From an uncultured Oscillospiraceae bacterium (GTDB lineage: Bacteria > Bacillota > Clostridia > Oscillospirales > Oscillospiraceae), in assembly GCA_900763685.1 (NCBI GenBank), contig CAAFLF010000020.1, forward strand, positions 1 to 36,629: 36,629 nt of DNA, in the 5' to 3' direction. Numbering within the stretch: position 1 is the stretch's first letter; every line of letters starts with the position of its first letter. Positions 1 to 8,150 of this stretch are shown in pieces. Made by a program: the position numbers and the translations under genes. The notes under the pieces are model-generated. The model was given only the letters and a program-made list of their open reading frames with translations, had not been told where the DNA came from and did not search any database.

Positions 1-128
1 AGAAATTTGCTCAAAAATTCGTTGGAGAGAAAACAGGAGAGACGGCAAAAAATATTCGATTTTGAGATTTTCTGTGTTGAGGAATATCAAGGAGAATCAG
101 GGGGACGAAATTCCCAGCTTCCGCCGAA

Positions 129-169
129 ATTTCGAGTCAGGGCCGTTATAACCACTTCGATACCGCTCC
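129..169 (-). tRNA. Partial tRNA-Ser(CGA), 5' half only
   Basis: From 169 leftwards the minus strand reads like the 5' half of a bacterial tRNA-Ser: acceptor strand GGAGCGG, a serine-type D arm (TCGAAGTGGTTATAACG) and a seven-base anticodon loop CTCGAAA with anticodon CGA (134-132). After the loop the expected complementary stem, long variable arm, GGTTCGAATCC T-arm and CCGCTCC acceptor strand are absent. A loose echo (GGGA-ATTTCG-TCCC, then TTCTCC ending at 91) pairs only partly, so a complete 79-nt tRNA is unlikely. The sequence beyond the loop is clearly AT-richer. It may be a tRNA gene broken by integration, an intron-interrupted gene whose second exon lies left of the window, or a decayed copy. 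Confidence 0.5.
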
Positions 170-179
170 ATAGAGTTTT

Positions 180-208
180 ATTGTACCATCCTTTCCCCCG
201 GGACGCAA
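180..208 (-). promoter_or_regulatory. Promoter upstream of the tRNA-Ser-like sequence
   Basis: On the minus strand a TTGCGT -35 box (203-208) and a TACAAT -10 box (180-185) are separated by exactly 17 bp. The first base of the tRNA-like sequence (169) lies 10 bp downstream of the -10 box, the spacing expected for a stable-RNA gene with almost no leader. Seen directly; activity is inferred. Confidence 0.6.
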
Positions 209-239
209 GAGGAAAAGCGCCGTCCCTCCTCTTTTGGCC

Positions 240-273
240 AAAAAAGGCCCCCGGCGCTGAGCGCCGGGGGGCT
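240..273 (-). terminator. Terminator of the ABC exporter operon
   Basis: A strong G+C-rich hairpin (about 10 bp, loop TGA at 258-260, with one extra G on one arm) is followed on the minus strand by six T residues (240-245). It lies just beyond the stop codon of the exporter gene at 285, so it ends the marR-ABC transcript. Confidence 0.85.
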
Positions 274-284
274 TCCCTGTTCTC

Positions 285-2228
285 TTACTCCGCCAGAACA
301 CCGGAGCCGCCGGTGTAGAGGTGGAAGTAGCGGCCCTTCTGGGCCAGGAGCTCCTCGTGGGTTCCCCGCTCGATGATGCGGCCCTGCTCCAGCACGGCGA
401 TGCAGTCCGCATTGCGGACGGTGGAGAGCCGGTGGGCGATGACGAAGGTGGTCCGGCCGTACATGAGGCCGTCCATGCCCTTTTGCACCAGCTCCTCCGT
501 CCGGGTGTCGATGGAGGAGGTGGCCTCATCCAAAATCAGCACCGGGGGGTCCGCCACGGCGGCCCGGGCGATGGCGAGAAGCTGCCGCTGACCCTGGGAG
601 AGGTTGGCGCCGTCGCCTGTCAGCATGGTGGCGTAGCCCTCCGGCAGGCGGGAGATGAAGCCGTGGGCGTTGGCCAGCTGGGCGGCGGCCACGCACTCCT
701 CGTCCGTGGCGTCCGGGCGGCCATAGCGGATGTTCTCCATCACCGTGCCGGTAAAGAGGTGGGTATCCTGCAGCACGATGCCGAGGGACGAGCGGAGGTC
801 CGCCTTGCGGATCCGGTTGATGTTGATACCGTCGTAGCGGATCTTGCCGTCCTGGATGTCGTAGAAGCGGTTGATGAGGTTGGTGATGGTGGTCTTGCCC
901 GCGCCGGTGGAGCCCACGAAGGCGATCTTCTGCCCCGGGCGGCCGTAGAGCTGGATGTCGTGGAGCACCGTCTTTTCCGGCACGTAGCCAAAGTCCACAT
1001 GGTCAAAAACAATGTCGCCCCGGACCTGGGTATAGCGGAAGGAACCGTCGGCCTGGGGCTGCTTCCAGGCCCAGAGGCCCGTGCGCTCCGCGCTCTCGGT
1101 GAGCTGGTCGTTCTGGCCGTATTTCGCCTTCACCAGGGTGACCTGGCCCTCGTCGGTCTCGCTCTTCTCGTCCAGCAGGGCGAAGACCCGCTGGGCGCCG
1201 GCCAGGGCCATGACCACGCTGTTGGCCTGCTGGCTGATCTGGGAGAAGGGCCGGGTGAAGTTCTTGTTGAGGGTCAGGAAGGAGATGAGGGTACCTAGGG
1301 TGACGCCGCCCCAGCCGCCCACCGCCAGGGCCGCGCCAAGCACGGCGCAGAGGGCGTAGCTGCAGTTGCCCAGCTGAACGACGGTGGGCATCATGATGTT
1401 CGCAAACTTGTTGGCGTTGGCGGCGCTGACCCGCAGGGCCTCGTTGCGCCGGAGGAAGCCCTCCAGGTTCTCCTCCTCGTGGCAGAAGACCTTCACGACC
1501 TTCTGGCCCTCCATCATCTCCTCGATATAGCCGTTGACAGCGCCGAGGTTTTTCTGCTGCTCCACGAAGAAGCGGGCGGAGTTCTTGGCGAGATACTGGC
1601 TCACAAGGAGGATCACCGCCACCATCACGCAGGTGAGGACGGTGAGGGGCACATTCAGAATCACCATGCTGATAAAGACGCTGATGATGGTGACGAGGCT
1701 GCTGGCAAGATCCGGCAGGCTCTGGGAGATCATCTGCCGGAGGGTATCGATGTCGTTGGTGTAGACGGACATGATGTCCCCGTGGGCGTGGGTATCAAAG
1801 TAGGAGATGGGCAGGCTCTCCATGTGCTGGAAGACCTGGATCCGCAGATCCCGCAGCGTCCCCTGGGACACCGTAATCATGACGCGGCTCTGGGCCCAGG
1901 AGCAGAGGACGCCGACGCCGTAGATGGCGGCGATGCGGACCAGGGCCGCCGCCAGGGGACCGAAGTCCCGGCTGCCGGAGGAGAGCATGGGCTCGATATA
2001 GTCGTCGATAAGGCTCTTGAGGAAGAGGCTCCCCTGGACGGTGGCGAGAGCCGTTCCCACGATGCAGAGCAGCACCAGAACGCAGGCCCAGCCGTAGCGG
2101 CGGAAGACGATGCCGAGGACCCGCTTCAAGAGCTTGCCGGGGTTCTCCACCTTGGGGCGGGGGCCCCGCATTCGGCCGCCGCCGGGGCCGCGGGCGGGAC
2201 GGGTGTTGTTTCGATTCTCGTTTGCCAT
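285..2228 (-). CDS. ABC exporter subunit, full catalytic half (heterodimeric multidrug type)
   Basis: 647 residues in the usual half-transporter order: a basic glycine/arginine-rich cytosolic tail (1-35), a six-helix exporter membrane domain (about 45-340), then a nucleotide-binding domain. Walker A is GSTGAGKTT at 439-447, the Q-loop reads VLQDTHLF, the signature is LSQGQ, Walker B is LILDEAT with the catalytic Glu present, and the switch His is present (IAHRLS). An extra stretch of about 40 residues around 360-400 sits between the domains. The ATG overlaps the TAA of the upstream partner by one base (TAATG), so the two are translationally coupled. Together they should form an inner-membrane ATP-driven exporter of the BmrCD/TM287-288 type; the substrate is unknown. 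Confidence 0.93.
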   Translation of the reverse strand: MANENRNNTRPARGPGGGRMRGPRPKVENPGKLLKRVLGIVFRRYGWACVLVLLCIVGTALATVQGSLFLKSLIDDYIEPMLSSGSRDFGPLAAALVRIAAIYGVGVLCSWAQSRVMITVSQGTLRDLRIQVFQHMESLPISYFDTHAHGDIMSVYTNDIDTLRQMISQSLPDLASSLVTIISVFISMVILNVPLTVLTCVMVAVILLVSQYLAKNSARFFVEQQKNLGAVNGYIEEMMEGQKVVKVFCHEEENLEGFLRRNEALRVSAANANKFANIMMPTVVQLGNCSYALCAVLGAALAVGGWGGVTLGTLISFLTLNKNFTRPFSQISQQANSVVMALAGAQRVFALLDEKSETDEGQVTLVKAKYGQNDQLTESAERTGLWAWKQPQADGSFRYTQVRGDIVFDHVDFGYVPEKTVLHDIQLYGRPGQKIAFVGSTGAGKTTITNLINRFYDIQDGKIRYDGININRIRKADLRSSLGIVLQDTHLFTGTVMENIRYGRPDATDEECVAAAQLANAHGFISRLPEGYATMLTGDGANLSQGQRQLLAIARAAVADPPVLILDEATSSIDTRTEELVQKGMDGLMYGRTTFVIAHRLSTVRNADCIAVLEQGRIIERGTHEELLAQKGRYFHLYTGGSGVLAE

Positions 2229-3982
2229 TAGTCTTCCCCTCCCATCCGGTCGAAATCGCCATTTCCGTTACCCGTCTGGCTCTCCCAGACCTCCCGGTAG
2301 ATGGCGCTGGTCTTCAAAAGCTCCTCATGCGTGCCGAAGGCGCTGACACGGCCCTCGTCCAGCACCAGGATACGGTCCGCGTCCTGGACGGAGCTGATAC
2401 GCTGGGCGATGATGAGCTTGGTGGTGCCGGGAATCTCCTCCCGGAAGGCCCGGCGGATCTCCCCATCCGTGGCGGTGTCCACGGCGGAGGTGGAGTCGTC
2501 CAGAATGAGGATCTTCGGCTTTTTCAGCAGGGCCCGGGCAATGCAGAGCCGCTGCTTCTGCCCGCCGGAGACATTGCTGCCCCCCTGCTCGATCTTCGTC
2601 TCATAGCCCTCCGGGAAGCGCTGGATGAACTCATCCGCGCAGGCCAGGCGGCAGGCCGCCTGGCACTCCTCGTCCGTGGCGTCGGGATTGCCCCAGCGGA
2701 GGTTTTCGTAGATGGTGCCGGAGAAGAGCACGTTCTTCTGCAGCACCACGCTGACCTGGGAGCGCAGGACTTCCAGGTCGTAGTCCCGGACGTCCCGGCC
2801 GCCCACCTTCACCGTGCCCTCCGTCACGTCGTAGAGCCGGGGGATCAGGTTCACGAGACTGGATTTCGCGCTGCCGGTGCCGCCCAGGATGCCGATGGTC
2901 TCGCCGGAGCGGATGCGCAGGTCGATGTTCTGCAGTACCGGCTTGCCGCTGCCCTGGCGGTAGGCGAAGGAGACGTTCTCAAAGTCCACGCTGCCGTCCG
3001 CCACCTCGGTGAGGGCGTTTTCGGGGGAGACGATGTCGCTCTTCTCCCCCAGGACCTCCACGATGCGCTGGGCGCTGGCGGCGGACATGGTGATCATCAC
3101 GAAGACCATGGAGAGCATCATGAGGCTCATGAGGATGCTCATGACGTAGGAGAACAGCATGGAGAGGTCGCCCGTCGTCAGGCTGCCGTCCAGGATATAG
3201 TGGGCGCCGTACCAGCTGATGGCGAGGTTGCAGCCGTAGACCGCCACCATCATGACGGGCATCACCAGGACCATCTTCTTCTCCGTCCGGACGAAGAGCT
3301 CGTAGAGGTTCTCTGCGGCCTTCCGGAACTTCTCGCCCTCGAAGCCCTCCCGGACGAAGCTCTTCACCACCCGGATGGCGGAGACGTTCTCCTGCACGCT
3401 GGCGTTGAGGTCATCGTACTTTCGGAAGACCTGGCGGAAGAGCTTCCCCGTGGGGATCATCAGGAGGGGCAGGACAATGATGAGGCAGATCAATGCCACC
3501 AGGAAGATGACGCTCATCTTCGGGCTGACCCTCACCGCCATCACGGCGGCGGCGATCATCATGGCCGGGGCCCGGACCGCCATCCGCGTCATCATCTGGA
3601 AGGCGTTCTGGACGTTGGTGACGTCGGTGGTGAGTCTCGTCACCAGGCCCGCCGTGGAGTACTTGTCGATGTTGGCGAAGCTGAAATCCTGGATGTTGCG
3701 GAACATGGCCCCCCGCAGGTTCGCGGCGAAGCCCGAGGAGGCCGTGGCCGCCGTGGTGCCCGCCAGGATGCCCGCGAGCAGCCCCAGCGCCGCGAGGCCC
3801 ACCATCAGCGCGCCGTAGCGGTAGACATGGCCGATGTTCCCGGCCTCGATGCCGTCATCGATGATGGAGGCCATCACCAGGGGCACCGCGATCTCCAGCA
3901 CCGCCTCGCCCATGGTGAAAAGGGGCGTCAGGATGGCCTGCTTCTTATACCGGCCCACCTGGGCCCAAAGGGTCTTCAGCAT
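2228..3982 (-). CDS. ABC exporter subunit with degenerate ATP site
   Basis: 584 residues: exporter membrane domain (about 15-310) followed by an ATPase domain with Walker A GGTGSAKSS (367-375), signature VSGGQ (471-475) and Walker B ILILDDSTSAVD. The catalytic Glu is replaced by Asp (residue 496), and the switch His by Gln (527, in IIAQRISS). These two changes are the hallmark of the non-catalytic partner in heterodimeric exporters, where one of the two ATP sites only binds nucleotide. The consensus site is formed with the downstream subunit. The gene starts with ATG behind AAAGGAG and overlaps the end of the marR gene by 7 bp. Export of a toxic compound sensed by that regulator is the likely role; the substrate is not deducible. 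Confidence 0.93.
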   Translation of the reverse strand: MLKTLWAQVGRYKKQAILTPLFTMGEAVLEIAVPLVMASIIDDGIEAGNIGHVYRYGALMVGLAALGLLAGILAGTTAATASSGFAANLRGAMFRNIQDFSFANIDKYSTAGLVTRLTTDVTNVQNAFQMMTRMAVRAPAMMIAAAVMAVRVSPKMSVIFLVALICLIIVLPLLMIPTGKLFRQVFRKYDDLNASVQENVSAIRVVKSFVREGFEGEKFRKAAENLYELFVRTEKKMVLVMPVMMVAVYGCNLAISWYGAHYILDGSLTTGDLSMLFSYVMSILMSLMMLSMVFVMITMSAASAQRIVEVLGEKSDIVSPENALTEVADGSVDFENVSFAYRQGSGKPVLQNIDLRIRSGETIGILGGTGSAKSSLVNLIPRLYDVTEGTVKVGGRDVRDYDLEVLRSQVSVVLQKNVLFSGTIYENLRWGNPDATDEECQAACRLACADEFIQRFPEGYETKIEQGGSNVSGGQKQRLCIARALLKKPKILILDDSTSAVDTATDGEIRRAFREEIPGTTKLIIAQRISSVQDADRILVLDEGRVSAFGTHEELLKTSAIYREVWESQTGNGNGDFDRMGGED

Positions 3983-4455
3983 AGTTTCTCTCCTTTCTGG
4001 GAGGACTTCCCGTCCGAGGCGGCGTCCACATTGGCCTCCACCTTGCGGATGAGGCGCAGCAGCTCCCGGCGCTCCTCCTCCGTGAAACCCGCCGTCAGCA
4101 CCGCCTCAAACTCCGTGATGCCCGCCTGGATCTCCTGGCTCAGGCGCTGGGCCTTCTCCGTGAGCTTCAGGTTCTTCCGCCGGGCGTCGTAGTCCGCCCC
4201 GCAGCGGAGGATCAGCCCATTCCGCTCCATGTCCCCCAGCATCTTGGAGGCCGTGGCCCGGGTGATGCCGAAGGTCTCCTCCACGTCCCGCTGGCAGATG
4301 TCCCGCCCGGGATGGTGGGTGAGGTAGCCCAGGACCCGGCCCTGGACCTCCGTCATGCCGCCGCAGGGATGCTGGGCCATGTTGCCCTCCGCCAGGCGGC
4401 GGATCTTGTGGTTAAGCACCTTCAGCTCGTGGCCAACATACACCGGCTCCGCCAT
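3976..4455 (-). CDS. MarR-family transcriptional regulator
   Basis: 159 residues with the MarR winged-helix arrangement: N-terminal dimer helix (VLNHKIRRL), a helix-turn-helix region around 55-85 (DICQRDVEETFGITRATASKM), a wing with a charged turn (CGADYDARRKN) and C-terminal helices that complete the dimer interface. It is the first gene of an operon with two exporter subunits, an arrangement in which the regulator usually represses its own operon until a ligand binds. Palindromic GTTCG/CGAAC half-sites lie across the predicted transcription start at 4484-4515, a plausible autoregulatory site. ATG is preceded by a strong AGGAAAGGGGGGAG ribosome site. Confidence 0.92.
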   Translation of the reverse strand: MAEPVYVGHELKVLNHKIRRLAEGNMAQHPCGGMTEVQGRVLGYLTHHPGRDICQRDVEETFGITRATASKMLGDMERNGLILRCGADYDARRKNLKLTEKAQRLSQEIQAGITEFEAVLTAGFTEEERRELLRLIRKVEANVDAASDGKSSQKGEKLC

Positions 4456-4483
4456 GGCGCTCCCCCCTTTCCTGGTTTTAAAT

Positions 4484-4515
4484 CGTTCGTAAGCGAACTG
4501 TCAGCTATCGAACGA
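4484..4515. promoter_or_regulatory. Probable MarR operator
   Basis: GTTCG-TAAG-CGAAC (4485-4498) is a short palindrome, and a further CGAACGA follows at 4509-4515, so three related half-sites occupy about 32 bp. They sit at and just downstream of the predicted start point of the minus-strand marR-ABC promoter, where bound repressor would block transcription. Assignment to this MarR protein is inferred from position. Confidence 0.6.
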
Positions 4516-4520
4516 ATGGG

Positions 4521-4549
4521 ATGATAGCACATCGGCCCGAAAGTGTCAA
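4521..4549 (-). promoter_or_regulatory. Promoter of the marR-ABC exporter operon
   Basis: On the minus strand a perfect TTGACA -35 box (4544-4549) and a TATCAT -10 box (4521-4526) are 17 bp apart. Transcription should begin near 4514, inside the palindromic half-sites. Confidence 0.8.
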
Positions 4550-4593
4550 TGACGATTTTGTGAACTTTCCTTCCCTTTTTTCCCCGATAGGGG

Positions 4594-4599
4594 TATAAT
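4594..4599 (+). promoter_or_regulatory. -10 box for the GreA-family gene
   Basis: A perfect TATAAT lies 39 bp before the ATG. The expected -35 position is pyrimidine-rich and matches poorly, so the promoter may be weak or need an activator. It diverges from the marR operon promoter. Confidence 0.55.
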
Positions 4600-4637
4600 G
4601 GCCTCAGGAAAGAAATCGTATCCGGGAGGCATGCCAG

Positions 4638-5150
4638 ATGTACGACGAACTGACGGAAGTTGACGTCCAGAAGATGCGGGAGGAGCTCCACTACCGCCGC
4701 ACGGTCCTCCGCCCCCAGCTCATCGAGGAGGTCCAGACGGCCCGGGCCTTCGGGGACCTCAGCGAGAACTATGAGTATAAGTGCGCCAAGCAGGCCAAGG
4801 GCCGCAACGACAGCCGCATCCGCTACTTAGAGGGCATGATCCGCACCGCCAAGGTCATCGAGGCCCCCAGGGAGGACGCCGGCAAGGCCGACACGGCGGA
4901 GCTCTTCGACACCATCACCCTTTATAACGAGGCCCTCAAGCGGGAGATGACCATCCGGGTGGTCACCACCCTCCGCCAGAACGCCCTCCAGGGCCTCATC
5001 AGCAAGGAGTCCCCGGTGGCCCAGGCCATCCTGGGGCACAGGGTGGGCGAGCGGGTGGAGATCGTCAGCCCCCAGATGCGCTACTTCGTGGAGATCCGGG
5101 CCGTGGAGAAGGGGAAGGACGACGCGAGCCTGGATATCAGCGGCTACTGA
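4638..5150 (+). CDS. GreA/GreB-family transcription factor
   Basis: 170 residues, slightly longer than typical GreA. The N-terminal half is a helical hairpin expected to form the Gre coiled coil, with the acidic tip motif GDLSENYEY (about 39-47) that carries the residues stimulating RNA cleavage in stalled RNA polymerase. The C-terminal half has the FKBP-like globular pattern (SPVAQAILGHRVGERVEI). The conserved tip suggests a real cleavage factor; the divergent C-terminal tail and its monocistronic position mean it could be a second Gre paralogue rather than the housekeeping GreA. GGGAGG lies 8 bp before the ATG. No obvious terminator follows before the trkA promoter. Confidence 0.85.
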   Translation: MYDELTEVDVQKMREELHYRRTVLRPQLIEEVQTARAFGDLSENYEYKCAKQAKGRNDSRIRYLEGMIRTAKVIEAPREDAGKADTAELFDTITLYNEALKREMTIRVVTTLRQNALQGLISKESPVAQAILGHRVGERVEIVSPQMRYFVEIRAVEKGKDDASLDISGY

Positions 5151-5170
5151 GCGGTTCCCAAAAGTTAGCG

Positions 5171-5199
5171 TTGCCTTTCCCGCCGGAAAGTGCTATGAT
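5171..5199 (+). promoter_or_regulatory. Promoter of trkA-trkH
   Basis: TTGCCT (5171-5176), a 17-bp spacer and TATGAT (5194-5199). Predicted start near 5206 leaves a leader of about 65 nt before trkA. Confidence 0.75.
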
Positions 5200-5270
5200 A
5201 TCTCGTCATTGAAACAGCTTTCAAGAAAATCCCTCTCGAACGGGGCCTTGGCCCCTGAAAGGAGACCCCT

Positions 5271-6629
5271 ATGAAGATCCTCATCGCAGGCGCCGGCAAG
5301 GTGGGCTCCACCGTGGCCCGGCAGCTCTCCAGTGAGGGCCACGACCTGACCCTCATCGACTCCAAGCAGGAGGTGCTGGAGCGCTCCCTGGAGCGCTTCG
5401 ACGTGATGGCTGTCCGGGGCAACTGCGCCTCTATGGAGATCCTGCGCCAGGCCGGCATCGCCGACGCGGACCTCCTCATCGCCGCCACCAGCCAGGATGA
5501 GATCAACCTCCTCTGCTGCCTCAGCGCCCACCGGCTGAATAAGAACATTCACACCATCGCCCGCATCCGCAACCCCGACTACGCCAACCAGATCTATGAG
5601 ATGCGGGAGACCTTCGCCCTCTCCCTCTCCGTGAATCCGGACAAGCAGGCCGCCGCCGAGATCGACCGCCTCCTGAAGTACCCCGGTTTCCTCAAGCGGG
5701 AGCCCTTCGCCCGGGGCCGGGTGGAGATCGCCGAGCTGAAGGTGACGGAAGAGAGCCGCCTGAAGGGCGTGGCCCTCTACCAGCTCAACGACCTCATCCA
5801 GTGCCGGGTGCTGGTGTGCACCGTGCTGCGCCGGGGCGTGGCCGTGACGCCGGACGGCAGCTTCGTCCTGGAGGCGGGGGACCGCCTCTTCGTCACCGCC
5901 GCGACGGACGACCTGGCCCGGATGCTGAAAAACCTCGGCATCGCCACGAGAAAGGTCCACCGTGTCATTCTCTGCGGCGGCGGGCGCATCGCCTTCTACC
6001 TTGCCCAGCGGCTCCTCCGCAGCGGCATCACCGTCCAGATCATCGAGCAGAACCCGGATACCTGCGCCCTCCTCGCGAACCTCCTGCCTGCCGCCTGCAT
6101 CGTCCACGGCGACGCCAGCAACCGGGAGCTGCTGGAGAGCGAGGGCATTGACGACTGCGACGCCCTGGTGAACCTCACCGGTATGGACGAGCAGAACATC
6201 GTGGTCTCCCTCTTCGGCGCCAGCCGCGATGTCCCCCAGATCATCACGAAGCTCAGCCGGGACCAGAGCAACAGCGTCCTGGCCTCCCTCCCCATCGGCA
6301 GCGTCATCTGCCCCAAGGAGCTCTGCTGCAACACCATCGTCCGCTACGTCCGGGCCATGCAGAATCAGACCGGCGCCGCCGTCTCCCTCCACACCATCGC
6401 GGACGGGCAGACCGAGGCCATCGAGTTCCGGGTCAAGGAGGGCACCCAGCACCTGAATGAGCCCCTCCGGGACGTGCCGCTGAAGAAGAACCTCCTCGTG
6501 GCCTGCATCATCCATGGCCCCCAGGCGGAGATCCCCAGCGGCGACTCCTGCCTGCGGGCGGGGGACACCGTTATCGTGGTCACCAGCCGCCGCAACGCGG
6601 TCCACCAGCTCAACGACATCTTTGCCTGA
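5271..6629 (+). CDS. trkA: Trk potassium uptake regulator TrkA
   Basis: 452 residues made of two tandem RCK (TrkA-N plus TrkA-C) units, the full-length TrkA layout rather than the single-unit KtrA. Each half opens with a nucleotide-binding Rossmann motif: ILIAGAGKVGSTVA near the N-terminus and VILCGGGRIAFYLA near residue 230. The protein sits on the cytosolic face of the TrkH channel and gates potassium uptake in response to bound NAD(H)/ATP. The ATG follows GAAAGGAG with ideal spacing, and trkH begins 11 bp after the stop, so the pair is one transcription unit. No unusual residues are seen. Confidence 0.95.
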   Translation: MKILIAGAGKVGSTVARQLSSEGHDLTLIDSKQEVLERSLERFDVMAVRGNCASMEILRQAGIADADLLIAATSQDEINLLCCLSAHRLNKNIHTIARIRNPDYANQIYEMRETFALSLSVNPDKQAAAEIDRLLKYPGFLKREPFARGRVEIAELKVTEESRLKGVALYQLNDLIQCRVLVCTVLRRGVAVTPDGSFVLEAGDRLFVTAATDDLARMLKNLGIATRKVHRVILCGGGRIAFYLAQRLLRSGITVQIIEQNPDTCALLANLLPAACIVHGDASNRELLESEGIDDCDALVNLTGMDEQNIVVSLFGASRDVPQIITKLSRDQSNSVLASLPIGSVICPKELCCNTIVRYVRAMQNQTGAAVSLHTIADGQTEAIEFRVKEGTQHLNEPLRDVPLKKNLLVACIIHGPQAEIPSGDSCLRAGDTVIVVTSRRNAVHQLNDIFA

Positions 6630-6640
6630 GGGAGGCCGGT

Positions 6641-8095
6641 ATGAATTATCGCATGATCGGCCGCATCATCGGCCAGATCCTGGGGCTGGAGGCCCTCTTC
6701 CTGCTGCCGCCCCTGCTCCTCTGCCTCTACGATGGGGACGGGCAGGCGGCCCTGGGTTTCACCCTCTCCATCCTCATCAGCAGCGCCGTCTTCCTTCTGC
6801 TGCGCTGGCTCTGCCGCCGGGCGGAGAGCGGCTTCCGGGCCAAGGAGGGTCTCGTCTGCGTGAGCCTCGCCTGGATCGCCATGAGCTTTCTCGGCTGCCT
6901 GCCCTTCGTCCTCTCCGGGGCCATCCCTGACCTGGTGGACGCCCTTTTTGAGACGGTCTCCGGCTTCACCACCACGGGGGCTTCCATCCTCCCGGCGGTG
7001 GAGGGGCTGCCGAGGGGCATCCTCTTCTGGCGGAGCTTCACCCACTGGGTGGGCGGCATGGGCGTGCTGGTCTTCCTTCTCGCCATCATTCCCGTCAGCG
7101 GGGCGGGGGGGGGCTTCACCATGCACCTTCTCCGGGCGGAGAGCCCCGGCCCCAACGTGGGCAAGCTGGTGCCCCGCATCCGGCAGACCGCCAAGCTCCT
7201 CTACCTCATCTACATTGTTCTCACGGGCATCAACCTCCTCTTCCTGCTCCTGGGCGGGATGCCCCTCTTCGATGCCGTCTGCACCGCCTTTGGCACCGCC
7301 GGCACCGGCGGCTTCGGCATCCGCAACGACAGCCTGGCCTCCTACTCCCCCTACCTTCAAAACGTCACCACGGTATTCATGCTGCTCTTCGGCGTGAACT
7401 TCAGCTGCTACTACCTCCTGCTCATGCGCCAGCTCCGGGACGTCTTCCGGGACGAGGAGCTGCGCATCTATCTTATTATCGTGGCGGGCAGCGTCCTCCT
7501 CATCACCTGGGACCTCCGGGGCCTCTACGCCACCGTGGGGGAGACCCTCCGCCACGCCGCCTTCCAGGTGGGCAGCATCATCTCCACCACGGGCTTCGCC
7601 ACCACGGACTTTGACCTCTGGCCCAGCTTTTCCAAGGCCATCCTCATGGTGCTGATGATCACCGGCGCCTGCGCCGGCAGCACAGCGGGCGGACTGAAGC
7701 TGGCCCGGGCCCTGCTGCTCATCAAGATCCTCCGCCGCAACGCCCGGCAGGTCCTGCACCCCAACCGGGTCCAGGTGGTCCGCAACAACGGCCAGGTGGT
7801 CTCGGAAAAGGTCCTGGAGCACGCCAACGCCTACTTCGCCGCCTATATCATCATCATCCTGGTGAGCTTCCTCCTCATCTCCCTGGATGAGTTCTCCCTC
7901 ACCACCAACTTTACCGCCGTTCTCGCCTGCTTCAACAACGTCGGCCCCGGCTTTGAGGGGGTGGGTCCCAGCTGCTCCTTCGCCGCCTACTCCCCCTTCT
8001 CCAAGCTGGTGCTGACGGTGGATATGCTGGCGGGCCGGTTGGAGATCTTCCCCATCCTGGCCCTCTTCTCCCGGGGAAGCTGGACCTACCGGTAA
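6641..8095 (+). CDS. trkH: Trk potassium channel subunit TrkH
   Basis: 484 residues, almost entirely membrane helices, with the four pore-loop repeats of the SKT potassium transporter family: FTTTGAS (about 103-109), GTAGTGGFGI (about 218-227), ISTTGFATTDF (about 312-322) and NNVGPGFEGVG (about 430-440). The glycine of each repeat lines the selectivity filter. It pairs with the TrkA protein encoded just upstream and carries out low-energy potassium uptake. GGGAGG lies 5 bp before the ATG. A strong terminator follows 12 bp after the stop, so the unit is only trkA-trkH. Confidence 0.95.
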   Translation: MNYRMIGRIIGQILGLEALFLLPPLLLCLYDGDGQAALGFTLSILISSAVFLLLRWLCRRAESGFRAKEGLVCVSLAWIAMSFLGCLPFVLSGAIPDLVDALFETVSGFTTTGASILPAVEGLPRGILFWRSFTHWVGGMGVLVFLLAIIPVSGAGGGFTMHLLRAESPGPNVGKLVPRIRQTAKLLYLIYIVLTGINLLFLLLGGMPLFDAVCTAFGTAGTGGFGIRNDSLASYSPYLQNVTTVFMLLFGVNFSCYYLLLMRQLRDVFRDEELRIYLIIVAGSVLLITWDLRGLYATVGETLRHAAFQVGSIISTTGFATTDFDLWPSFSKAILMVLMITGACAGSTAGGLKLARALLLIKILRRNARQVLHPNRVQVVRNNGQVVSEKVLEHANAYFAAYIIIILVSFLLISLDEFSLTTNFTAVLACFNNVGPGFEGVGPSCSFAAYSPFSKLVLTVDMLAGRLEIFPILALFSRGSWTYR

Positions 8096-8106
8096 ACTTC
8101 ATGGAA

Positions 8107-8141
8107 AAATGGCCGCCCTTCCGGGCGGCCATTTCTTTTTT
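8107..8141. terminator. Bidirectional terminator between trkH and the YfcC-type gene
   Basis: A perfect 12-bp stem (AAATGGCCGCCC, loop TTCC, matching arm) is followed by CTTTTTT on the plus strand. On the minus strand the hairpin is followed by five T residues, so it can also end the convergent arginine operon. Confidence 0.92.
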
Positions 8142-8150
8142 GCGGAGAGC

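Noticed and set aside
91..169. A complete 79-nt tRNA-Ser
   Set aside because: The anticodon stem, variable arm and T-arm do not pair properly and only four acceptor pairs form, so only the 5' half is claimed.
2222..4192. Long plus-strand frame of 656 codons opposite the ABC exporter
   Set aside because: Rich in Ala, Gly, His and Asp as expected from the antisense of G+C-rich coding DNA, with no motif and a real gene on the other strand.
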